Source of the DNA: Lacisediminimonas profundi
GTDB taxonomy: Bacteria; Pseudomonadota; Gammaproteobacteria; Burkholderiales; Burkholderiaceae_D
Assembly (NCBI RefSeq): GCF_008831265.1
Contig: NZ_VTTH01000007.1
Span: 186,001 to 250,000, forward strand
Length of the DNA: 64,000 nucleotides
Reading direction: 5' to 3'
This document shows positions 34,825-42,624 of this stretch, piece by piece; the stretch's first letter is position 1; each line of letters begins with the position of its first letter. The notes under the pieces are model-generated. The model saw only the letters and a program-made list of their open reading frames with translations. It was not told where the DNA came from and did not search any database. The position numbers and the translations under genes were made by a program.

Positions 34825-35019
34825 ATGAAAACGAAAACCACCCTTGGCTGGTTCGTGCTTGAAACCGCGCAAGGTAACGCAAAGACCCACGTACTTCAGG
34901 AGAAGCAGGCGGAGGAGGTCCGAGACTGCCTGTCACAGCGGATCGATTCAAAGGTCGAGAAGATTCGATCCTCCCAGCGACGTGCATTTGAAGAGTCAAA
35001 AGCAATTACCGTTTTTTAA
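34825..35019 (+). CDS. Small island protein of unknown function
   Basis: 64 residues from the ATG at 34825; an in-frame ATG at 34762 would give 85. It is mainly charged and helical (QEKQAEEVRDCLSQRIDSKVEKIRSSQRRAFEESK). A terminator follows at 35039. It lies directly upstream of the cysteine peptidase-like gene and might be a partner. No family is recognised. Confidence 0.5.
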   Translation: MKTKTTLGWFVLETAQGNAKTHVLQEKQAEEVRDCLSQRIDSKVEKIRSSQRRAFEESKAITVF

Positions 35020-35038
35020 GAATGTGTCTCATTATGGG

Positions 35039-35061
35039 GCCGCCATCAGGCGGCTTTTTTT
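35039..35061 (+). terminator. Intrinsic terminator directly before the cysteine peptidase-like gene
   Basis: Stem GCCGCC, loop ATCA, GGCGGC, then seven T (35055-35061). The next base is the A of an ATG at 35062. It ends the small gene at 34825 and insulates the next one. Confidence 0.85.
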
Positions 35062-36651
35062 ATGCCCGAACGTTTAACCATGGTTACCGTCACAAGCGAG
35101 GCTGAAATCGCTGACGCAGCCCACGCGGCCTTAAGGGCGCTGAGTCGGAGAGAGACCAAGCAGGTCGGCCCTGGCCGAGTCACGCCGCTGGAAAATTGCT
35201 GCAAATTCGCGTTTGACGCGGGGGCCGTCACGATCGTAGTGCAAACAAAGGTTCAAGATCCCGATTTTCTGGCAGAGTTCAGCGCCTACTACAGTCGGCA
35301 ATTCGTGGACGTCCCTAGATTTTGCACCCGCCTCCACTTTTTTTCGGCGCTGCCCGAACCGGGCGGAGGAGTCTTAAACTTTCTCGATTTTGCACCAAAA
35401 GAAAGCTTCCTTGGCTTTCTCACCCTACGACCCGTAGTAAAAAGTCCTGTCGGCGCTACGATCCTAAAAACCAGCCACCTGCTCCCGAAGTACGTGCGGT
35501 GCAGCGACAGCTTCCCGGTCAACCTTGCCGGCGTCGAGTTTTCGGTGACCGGCACTCCCTTTATGCAGCAGGACAACGCGGTAGGAGCGTGCGCGCAGGC
35601 ATCAATTTGGATGGCATTACGAACGTTGCGGAAACGCGAGGGTGCTCGCGCTTACGACCCAGCTCAGATCACAGACGCTGCTACCCGCTATTTCGTTAAT
35701 GGGCGGACGCTTCCTAACCGCCAGGGACTAACCCATATTCAAATCATCGAAGCGATCCGTGCAGCCGGCTATTCCCCTCACATGGTTCCTCTAGGCGATT
35801 GGCATACCAAGGGGGCTTCGGCCATGCTGCCTGAACAATTCGGCGATTCACGGAGAGTTCTACACGCATATATCGAGTCCGAAATTCCCGTGATACTTAT
35901 CCTTTTCCCGCCATCGGGGGGGCATGCGGTAGTTGCTCTTGGCCACGACTGGGACGTCACGCCGAACCCGCAAGTATGCGTCAGCTTGGACGTCGGAGGT
36001 GGCTGCGTATTATCGATCCCGCACTCCGTGAGTTGGGCGCGATCGTTCTTGATTCACAACGATAATACTGGGCCTTACCGTCTTTTGCTGGACAAGAACG
36101 ACGACGACTACGCGTTTGAACATGCAGCCTACGCAATTCCGCTATTACCCGCGGACGTATTTATGAGCGGCGAAGAGGCTAGCCAGGTCGCACTGGAGCA
36201 CCTTGCCGACATATTTCGAGAGTTCAAAGATAGAGGCATAAGAACAGATAACGAACTCAAGGACTTAACTGCTGGCTTGGCATTGCGCTTGCTTTTGGTC
36301 GAGAAACGAAAACTGCGAAAGTGGGCGGCGACAGAGAAAATGGTGCCAGAGTTACGCGAGCATCTGCGGGTGATGGACCTGCCTAAGCGTGTTTGGATGC
36401 TTGAGGTTCATCAGGCGGCTAACTATGGTCAACAGAACGGGCAGAACGCTCCACCAACGTTGGTAGCATTGCTTTTAATCGATCCAACCGCGGACATACC
36501 TCCTATGTCTATGCTGTTGATGCACTTCAATCTTCCGGCCTTGGTGGGACTGCCTCATGGGGTCTTGGTCAAGTGGGATACCGATACTGGTGCGCCAAGC
36601 ATTGGCGTTCAGACGAACGACAATGGCCCGATTAAACCAATTAGAATCTAG
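35062..36651 (+). CDS. Papain/C39-like cysteine peptidase-like protein of unknown target
   Basis: 529 residues. The middle domain has Q170, C177 in QQDNAVGACAQASIWMALR, H288 in GGHAVVALGHDWD, and a later FLIHNDNTGPYR with Asn/Asp 333-335. This order is the Gln-Cys-His-Asn/Asp set of papain-fold peptidases. The N-terminal 165 residues and the C-terminal 180 are of unknown type. No signal peptide is present, so it acts in the cytosol. The ATG at 35062 directly follows a terminator T tract; an ATG at 35080 may be the true start. Neither has a ribosome-binding site. Island position suggests defence or a toxin; target unknown. Confidence 0.65.
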   Translation: MPERLTMVTVTSEAEIADAAHAALRALSRRETKQVGPGRVTPLENCCKFAFDAGAVTIVVQTKVQDPDFLAEFSAYYSRQFVDVPRFCTRLHFFSALPEPGGGVLNFLDFAPKESFLGFLTLRPVVKSPVGATILKTSHLLPKYVRCSDSFPVNLAGVEFSVTGTPFMQQDNAVGACAQASIWMALRTLRKREGARAYDPAQITDAATRYFVNGRTLPNRQGLTHIQIIEAIRAAGYSPHMVPLGDWHTKGASAMLPEQFGDSRRVLHAYIESEIPVILILFPPSGGHAVVALGHDWDVTPNPQVCVSLDVGGGCVLSIPHSVSWARSFLIHNDNTGPYRLLLDKNDDDYAFEHAAYAIPLLPADVFMSGEEASQVALEHLADIFREFKDRGIRTDNELKDLTAGLALRLLLVEKRKLRKWAATEKMVPELREHLRVMDLPKRVWMLEVHQAANYGQQNGQNAPPTLVALLLIDPTADIPPMSMLLMHFNLPALVGLPHGVLVKWDTDTGAPSIGVQTNDNGPIKPIRI

Positions 36652-36911
36652 TTTATGGGGGCAGAAGCCATCTGCATTGATTTCCTCGTTGGCCGGCCAA
36701 TTCTCATAACTCTTGGCCACCCCAAATTCCGTCACTCCCTGACCGTTTGACGGAGCTGTAAGGCGCTGGTGGCGGTCATCGGGAGCATCCCGCGGGAGTA
36801 CGCAAGGTCCAGCGCGAGATCGCCCGCACTCCTCGCGTCTACCCAAGACCATCCGCAGCCGGCTCCTTCATCCACGGCAGCGCCCCGCCGTCAGGTAGAG
36901 GCCATGTTCCA

Positions 36912-37199
36912 TCACGAGCGCGCCCACTCAAGCGGTAATTCCCCATTTTCGCCGCTTGCATTGATCACGCCTGAGCTAGCGTGCCAGGCAATGATCTGGT
37001 CCAGGCTGCGGACGACCCGTTCTGATGGCAGTGAGAAATCGACGTCGATCCTTAGCGCTTCCCGATTGAAGTCGTCGATCAGATTGGGCCGCCGTATCCA
37101 CCGTGTATGAGCAAACTCAACACAAGGAGTATGGATTAATCCGAGCCGTGGGATAAGTCTTGGGCGCGAACACATTGCCGAGGCGATCCGCGCATACAT
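36912..37199 (-). pseudogene. IS3-family transposase (OrfB) relic
   Basis: The frame contains WIRRPNLIDDFNREALRIDVDFSLPSERVVRSLDQIIAW, typical of the DDE core of IS3-group OrfB proteins near the first catalytic Asp. It then degenerates (INASGENGELPLEW where DNGPE is expected) and has no proper start or C-terminus. No terminal inverted repeats were found. The gap 36652-37522 is otherwise without a gene. Confidence 0.65.
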
Positions 37200-37522
37200 G
37201 GCAGACCCGAATTGCTTGCCGCGCCCGGCGCTGGTATAGGACCCGCCCCGCGAATCGGCTTACCACGATGAGGGCGCGCATCGACAATAATTTGATCGAG
37301 TCCGATATGCGTCCGTTCATGACCTGACGAGCGAAGCGGCTATTCGCGAGTTCCATCGGCTGCGGTCAATAGCTTCATTTTGGCTGCTCCAATCATAAAA
37401 GGAAAAATTTTCGCCGGGAGGGATACAAAACGCTCGCTTTGTTACTCATGGGGTTCTGTGCCAAACAATCATTGACGATTTCGCACGAAACGTTAGGCGC
37501 AAACAACCGATGAGGCGACCAC

Positions 37523-37640
37523 ATGAGCGAGCAAAATGATCCACGAATGGCGGCTGCACAGTACGTCCACATGTCGACCGACTACCAGCGGTACTCCACG
37601 GCCAACCAGATGGCACGCATTGAGGCGTATGCGGCCGGCA
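37523..37640 (+). pseudogene. Serine recombinase N-terminal fragment (relic 2)
   Basis: It begins MSEQNDPRMAAAQYVHMSTDYQRYSTANQMARIEAYAA, which is the start of a resolvase-type recombinase (YVRMST..QxYST). It includes the Ser of the MST motif. Homology stops near 37640, about 10 bp before the stop of the convergent lipoprotein gene. The overlap with relic 1 (34427) in STANQMARIEAYAA shows two separate copies rather than one split gene. Confidence 0.75.
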
Positions 37641-37649
37641 AATTCGCAG

Positions 37650-38069
37650 TTAATCTTTCTTTTTCTTCACCAAGTCTTGGCATCCAACGTCTTCGTAAGC
37701 CATTCTCTTCAACTCCGATATAACGAGTTCGTCGCTCTCCCTCAAGATGGCTAAGTCCATATTGCTGTGATTTATTTTCTTGGTTGAAACAAAAAAACGG
37801 TTAAAGCCTGTATAGCCACCATAGGAATTTTTTGCGTTCACTTCACCGCATAAAGCTTCGCCGCCTTTACCTTCAACAACGCGTAGGCTTTTGAACATAG
37901 CACTGTCCGGGTCTTTGAGCCGTTCGATTAACTTAGCCTTGTAGGGTGCCATTTTTTTCTCTAGCGCCGCTGCCTCAGAAGCTGCTTTTTCAGAAGCGAT
38001 CTCCTCTGCTGACTTGCCGCATGAAGCTAGAAATGCGATACACAATACGATTGTCAAAAGTAATTTCAT
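37650..38069 (-). CDS. Small lipoprotein of unknown function
   Basis: 139 residues from the ATG at 38069, with GGGGA upstream. A lipoprotein signal (MKLLLTIVLCIAFLASC) is followed by a Lys/Ala/Glu coiled stretch (about 25-50). A conserved-looking core follows: LKDPDSAMFKSLRVVEGKG.ALCGEVNAKNSYGGYTGFNRFFV. This core occurs in many proteobacterial and phage-borne hypothetical lipoproteins. The role is unknown. It ends against serine recombinase relic 2. Confidence 0.75.
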   Translation of the reverse strand: MKLLLTIVLCIAFLASCGKSAEEIASEKAASEAAALEKKMAPYKAKLIERLKDPDSAMFKSLRVVEGKGGEALCGEVNAKNSYGGYTGFNRFFVSTKKINHSNMDLAILRESDELVISELKRMAYEDVGCQDLVKKKKD

Positions 38070-38234
38070 TAATTCCCCTAAAGAATCCAAGACGGCGCGT
38101 AGGTTGCTAGCAACATTGCTGTTTGTCGATATAGGATGAGAGATTAGTGGTTACCACGAAAAAGACTTCGAAGCACTAAGCCTTGTTCCAGCGAAATCAC
38201 TTGCCAGTGAAGTGGCCTTCCCCAACAACATGGC

Positions 38235-38435
38235 TCAGCCTGATACCAATTGATTGGCGCAGCAGGTCTTGCCATTGCTGAAGAAAGTGGAATTCCCGAC
38301 CTGAATGGCTGTATTGCCATTACTGAAAGAGGTCGAGTTGCCGACTTGGTTCGCAGTCACGCCATTATCGTAGAAAGTGCTGCTGCCAACAATTGTACTA
38401 CTACCGAACAGAACCGGATTCCAAGATTGAGCCAT
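38235..38435 (-). CDS. Small repeat protein (VGNST.fSNG repeats)
   Basis: 66 residues containing about four copies of a 14-15 residue unit (G.STFYDNG.TA.QV and variants), ending CCANQLVSG. The regular S/T/N/G repeat suggests a beta-solenoid or adhesive strand. No signal peptide and no clear ribosome-binding site are seen. Upstream AT-rich sequence and the regular repeat make it more likely real than chance. Confidence 0.5.
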   Translation of the reverse strand: MAQSWNPVLFGSSTIVGSSTFYDNGVTANQVGNSTSFSNGNTAIQVGNSTFFSNGKTCCANQLVSG

Positions 38436-38854
38436 CGCAGGGGGGAATTGAAATCAGGCCTGCGGCGATAAGCAGACGGGAGAAAGATTTCAATGACGCC
38501 TCCTAAATATGGTCTGTTTCTCGAAGTTCACATTAGCACATAACCATCGGAATGAAGGGCTGATCTTACAAAAGGGAACGGTTCAGTATACCGAAGTGCT
38601 ACTTGGCGGCCCTCATGCAGGAACGGCATGTCCAAGTGAACCGTCGCGCTCGGTGATCGCGCATGGCGTGTCCTTCGTTATCAAAATCGGACAGCGAACT
38701 TTAGCAAAAACTGCACCATTTTTTTAAGGCTATGACGAACTTCGTCCATTTACACCTTGTGCTGCTGCACCGGAATGGCTGACCGGCTGGCAAACGAACA
38801 GGTACAGCAAACGCCTTTATCAAGCAGTGCTGCCTAGCCTAGGATGTGATCCGA
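38436..38854. other. Gap with no recognised gene
   Basis: A plus-strand frame at 38509-38727 has no recognisable domain and no good start site. I see no RNA gene or strong repeat. Confidence 0.45.
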
Positions 38855-39571
38855 TCAATAGTCCCAACTTTCTTGGCGCACAGGAAGGCTATTCAACAAC
38901 TGCCGATGTGACTGCCATTTGGGCATGAACCGGTCCATCAGACCAACGAAACGAACGTTGTGCGACGGCTCCAGCATATGGACCAGCTCATGAACCACGA
39001 TGTACTCCAGGCATTCACGCGGCTTCCTGGCGAGGTCCGTGTTCAACCGAATGGTCCAGGCCAGCGGGTTACAACTACCCCACTTGGTTTTCATACGTTG
39101 CACAAAGAATCGATTTACCTTCACACCGATCTTCTTCTCCCACGTCGCCAATATCTCAGGGACAGCTGTCTTGATCAATTCACGGTACCAACCGTCTAGC
39201 AGCTCTTGCTTCCGTGCGCTATCCCAGCCAGGGCGCGTCTGAAAAAACATCCGCTTGTGAACTAATCGAATGCACGGGGGCGCCTCAACTTCCGTGACCG
39301 TCATTAGATAGCGGTCACCCCACACATAATGGCTTTCTCTGTTCAGGAACTCGCGCGGCCGTTCACGATCTTGATTAAGTAGTTTGCACTGCTGCCGACG
39401 TATCCAACTAAGCTTGGCAATCGCGAAGACGCGAAGGGTGTCAAGCCGCATGTGTGAAGGTGCAGCAATCGTGACGCGTCCAATCGGTGGATGCACACTG
39501 AGATGAATGTTCTTTATATCTTTGCGGACAACCTCCAATGTGAGGTCGCCGATTTGAATCTGATTCTTCAT
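38855..39571 (-). CDS. YgjP-like (M48/DUF45) metallopeptidase
   Basis: 238 residues. It shows the DUF45/YgjP pattern: WGSC at 164-167, the zinc-binding HELVH at 194-198, and a third ligand near H204 (PSHNVRF). Its ATG overlaps the TAA of hsdR by one base, making it the last gene of the type I restriction operon. Such SprT/YgjP-like genes are frequent next to hsdR, but their role there is not established. They may clear or process Hsd subunits (inference). Confidence 0.88.
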   Translation of the reverse strand: MKNQIQIGDLTLEVVRKDIKNIHLSVHPPIGRVTIAAPSHMRLDTLRVFAIAKLSWIRRQQCKLLNQDRERPREFLNRESHYVWGDRYLMTVTEVEAPPCIRLVHKRMFFQTRPGWDSARKQELLDGWYRELIKTAVPEILATWEKKIGVKVNRFFVQRMKTKWGSCNPLAWTIRLNTDLARKPRECLEYIVVHELVHMLEPSHNVRFVGLMDRFMPKWQSHRQLLNSLPVRQESWDY

Positions 39572-42500
39572 TAATATTCGGTTTGGGCTGCAATGATCAG
39601 GTAAATCCGCTCCACCTCGGCTCGATCATTCCCAAGCAATGGCAGCAGTGCCGCCTTGATGACGTTCTCTTTGGCCTGATTGCCCCTGAAAGCATTGGGC
39701 CGCACCCGGCGGACGGTAGCGTCAATTTGCAGAGCCAAAGCTTCGTTGCTATTCAGGTTGTGAAACAGTGCCCGCTTGCCTGGTGTGTTCAACGCGACGG
39801 GCATGTCTTCCGCCGTTCCAGCTTGCACACGCTTGGCCACATCCGAAATTCGCCTCAGGAATTCCTCGTAGTCGATCTGTTTGGCCCGCAGGTTTTCCAG
39901 AATCTCGCCCAGCAGCACCGACATCTTGTCGTAAAAAACCGGGTCATTGAGATGTTCTTTGATGATTTTGCTGCGCACGTTATTGGCAATCGTCTCAGCA
40001 ATCGCGCCAGGGCTGTCTTTGATACCCTTGGGTAGGCTATTGATTGCATCCGCAATGCCACTTTTGACGATCAGGTCCAGGAGGCCTGTCTCGCCAAAGG
40101 CCGAAATCGGGCGCGGCCCGGACGCTTCAATGTAGGTATCGATCAGGTGCCGCATATCCGCCTCATAAGCCTTGAGATCGATGGTCTCGCCGCTTGCCTG
40201 CCTAATGATCTCTCGAAGCTTCAGGTAACGATCAATGTCCCGCTTAATTTGTTCAATCGCCGGTGCCGAATACCCCGCCCGCGGCAGGTCATCCGAAATG
40301 TTTGCGTAGGCCCGCACCAACGTGACCGTAGACTTATACAGAGCCACCCGCTGAGGCTCGGTATATTTCAAACCATCAGCATTTTCAGTGTTGCCACAGA
40401 AGTAGTGAATGTGCTCCAACTCGCCCTTGGGTGGCTGTACCGGCTCGCATAGCAGCGCCATTGCTTCCAGCGCTTCCTCTAGCCGTTCACGTCCCTTCTC
40501 CAACCGATCCTTCAACAAAATTTCAGGATTGGCCCCGCCCGAATCACTGTTGTCTAGTTCCGAGGTATAGACGGCAATCGCGCCCTGAACTTTTTTGAAC
40601 AGGTCCTTGTAATCGACGATGTAGCCAAACGGCTTGTCATCCCCATCGAGCCGGTTGGTGCGACAGATAGCCTGAAACAAGCCATGATCTTGCATCGACT
40701 TGTCGATGTAAAGGTAGGTGCAGCGCGGCGAGTCAAACCCAGTTAACAACTTGTCCACCACAATTAGCAACCGCATGTTGGCAGGCTGGTTTTTGAACAA
40801 ATCCTTGGCGTGATCCTCGTAGGTCTCCGTCTTGGTTTTGCCAGGCTGTGCGTTGACGTCTTTAAGCAGCACCGTGTACGTGTTGTACAAGAACTGCTTC
40901 TCGGTTTCAGTGTTCGCGCCGGTTTCCTCCAGCGTCACGTTTTGCGCCTGTGGATTGTAAGAAGTCACAACTGCGCACTGGCCCTTGAATGCAGTCTTCT
41001 GGAATAACTCAAAATACTTGCCAGCGTCGAAAATACTGGAGGCCACCAAAATTGCGTTGCCTCTGTGGCTGGCTAGCCGTGGCTTCACGCCAAAATCAAA
41101 CACAATGTCAGCCACCACACGATCCATACGTGAGCGGGAACTGAGCACCTTCTGCATCGTGCCCCACTGGTCGCGCAACGCTGCCTTCTGCCAGTCATTC
41201 AGGCCCTTGGTCTTTGCCTCAAACCAAGCATCAATTTTGTCCTGGGAACCGAGGCTTTGCTCGATGTCGCGTGCTTCATACACAAGGTCAAGTACCACGC
41301 CGTCTTCGACGCCTTCGTTGAACTTGTAGGTATGAATGTAGCCACCAAAGACTTCCAAGCTGGTGGCCTTGTCTTCTTTGAGAAGAGGCGTACCCGTAAA
41401 GCCAATAAATACAGCCCCTGGCAGCATCGCCTTCATGGTCTTGTGCAGCTTGCCGCTTTGGGTGCGGTGACACTCATCCACAAACACAAACAACTCACCC
41501 ACCGCTGGGCTGGGCTGCTTTTTCAGTTCCTCGATGAATGCGTCGAAGTTCTCCACCCCTCGCTTGCCGAATTTGTGGACCAATGAACACAGCAGACGGG
41601 GCTTGGCTTGTCCCAATTGCGACATGAGGTCTTGCCCGCTGCTGGTACGGTAAATCATCTCGCCGCTGTTCTGAAAAACCCCTTCGATTTGCTTGTCGAG
41701 TTCATCCCTGTCGGTCAGGATCAGCACGCGCGCGTTGGACTTGTTCTCTAAAATCCATTTCGCCAGCAGCACCATCACGATGCTTTTACCGCTGCCTTGG
41801 GTGTGCCACAAGATGCCACTCTTGTAAGCATGAACATGCGCTTGCGCTGCCTTGATGCCGAAGTACTGATGTACGCGAGGAAGCTTCTTTACTCCACCAT
41901 CAAACAGCACGAAGTCGTGAATCAATTCGAGCAGACGGTCTTTACGACACATCTTGAGAAGGTACTTATCGAGCTTGAAACGGCTGTTGTCGGCCTCGTC
42001 CTCTTTCCATTGCAGGAAGAACTTCTCCTCCGTTTTGATTGATCCGTAGCGCAAACCTTCTGAGTCATTGCCTGCAAACACGATTTGCACGGTGCTGAAA
42101 AACCATTCGTTGAAGTCTTTCTGCTGGTTCGAGAGTAGCTGCCGGATGCCATCGCCGATAGAGGTGCGGCTATTCTTGAGTTCAATCACGCCTAGAGCGA
42201 TGCCATTGATATACAAAACCAGATCAGGACGGCGCTCCAGGTTGCCCCGCAATGTGACTTCTTCAGCAATGGCGAAGTCGTTTTTCTCAGGCTCGTCCCA
42301 GTTGATCAGCTTGATGTTGTCTGCCGCCGTGCTGGAATCGACCTTCGAATCGACGCCATAGCGCAAAAGGCTGTAAATCGCTTTGTTGTTGTCGTACAGG
42401 CTGCGGTTGGGGTTGTTCGCTACTGTTTTGAGCAGATACAGGGCGCGGCTGATCTGGGCAGACGAATAGCCAGCATTAGTTAGGTAGGCGGTGAGCAAGC

Positions 42501-42624
42501 CTTCTTCGATGTTGCTGTTGTGTTGGTCACCCTTGTCGCCAAGGTAGCGGTAATCCAGCTCGTCACGAAATAGCGCGATGACGCGGTTCTGCGTGGAGCG
42601 TTCGGATTGACCGATGGTGCTCAT
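39571..42624 (-). CDS. hsdR: Type I restriction enzyme subunit R (HsdR)
   Basis: 1017 residues from the ATG at 42624, which overlaps the upstream stop as ATGA. The N-terminal nuclease domain has a PD-(D/E)xK site (RPDLVLYINGIALGVIELK, D134, E148, K150). The SF2 motor has Walker A WHTQGSGKS and the DECH box (FVDECHRTQSGK). Helicase motifs and a long helical C-terminus follow. It translocates and cuts DNA lacking the cognate methylation. All motifs look intact. Confidence 0.95.
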   Translation of the reverse strand: MSTIGQSERSTQNRVIALFRDELDYRYLGDKGDQHNSNIEEGLLTAYLTNAGYSSAQISRALYLLKTVANNPNRSLYDNNKAIYSLLRYGVDSKVDSSTAADNIKLINWDEPEKNDFAIAEEVTLRGNLERRPDLVLYINGIALGVIELKNSRTSIGDGIRQLLSNQQKDFNEWFFSTVQIVFAGNDSEGLRYGSIKTEEKFFLQWKEDEADNSRFKLDKYLLKMCRKDRLLELIHDFVLFDGGVKKLPRVHQYFGIKAAQAHVHAYKSGILWHTQGSGKSIVMVLLAKWILENKSNARVLILTDRDELDKQIEGVFQNSGEMIYRTSSGQDLMSQLGQAKPRLLCSLVHKFGKRGVENFDAFIEELKKQPSPAVGELFVFVDECHRTQSGKLHKTMKAMLPGAVFIGFTGTPLLKEDKATSLEVFGGYIHTYKFNEGVEDGVVLDLVYEARDIEQSLGSQDKIDAWFEAKTKGLNDWQKAALRDQWGTMQKVLSSRSRMDRVVADIVFDFGVKPRLASHRGNAILVASSIFDAGKYFELFQKTAFKGQCAVVTSYNPQAQNVTLEETGANTETEKQFLYNTYTVLLKDVNAQPGKTKTETYEDHAKDLFKNQPANMRLLIVVDKLLTGFDSPRCTYLYIDKSMQDHGLFQAICRTNRLDGDDKPFGYIVDYKDLFKKVQGAIAVYTSELDNSDSGGANPEILLKDRLEKGRERLEEALEAMALLCEPVQPPKGELEHIHYFCGNTENADGLKYTEPQRVALYKSTVTLVRAYANISDDLPRAGYSAPAIEQIKRDIDRYLKLREIIRQASGETIDLKAYEADMRHLIDTYIEASGPRPISAFGETGLLDLIVKSGIADAINSLPKGIKDSPGAIAETIANNVRSKIIKEHLNDPVFYDKMSVLLGEILENLRAKQIDYEEFLRRISDVAKRVQAGTAEDMPVALNTPGKRALFHNLNSNEALALQIDATVRRVRPNAFRGNQAKENVIKAALLPLLGNDRAEVERIYLIIAAQTEY

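Noticed and set aside
34640-37500. Integron attC site or gene cassette (GCCTAAC near 34649 and GTTAGGC near 37491)
   Set aside because: The core-like heptamers are isolated, 2.8 kb apart, and no paired inner sites or integron integrase are present.
38509-38727. Plus-strand 72-residue frame
   Set aside because: No recognisable domain, no convincing ribosome-binding site and no supporting neighbour.
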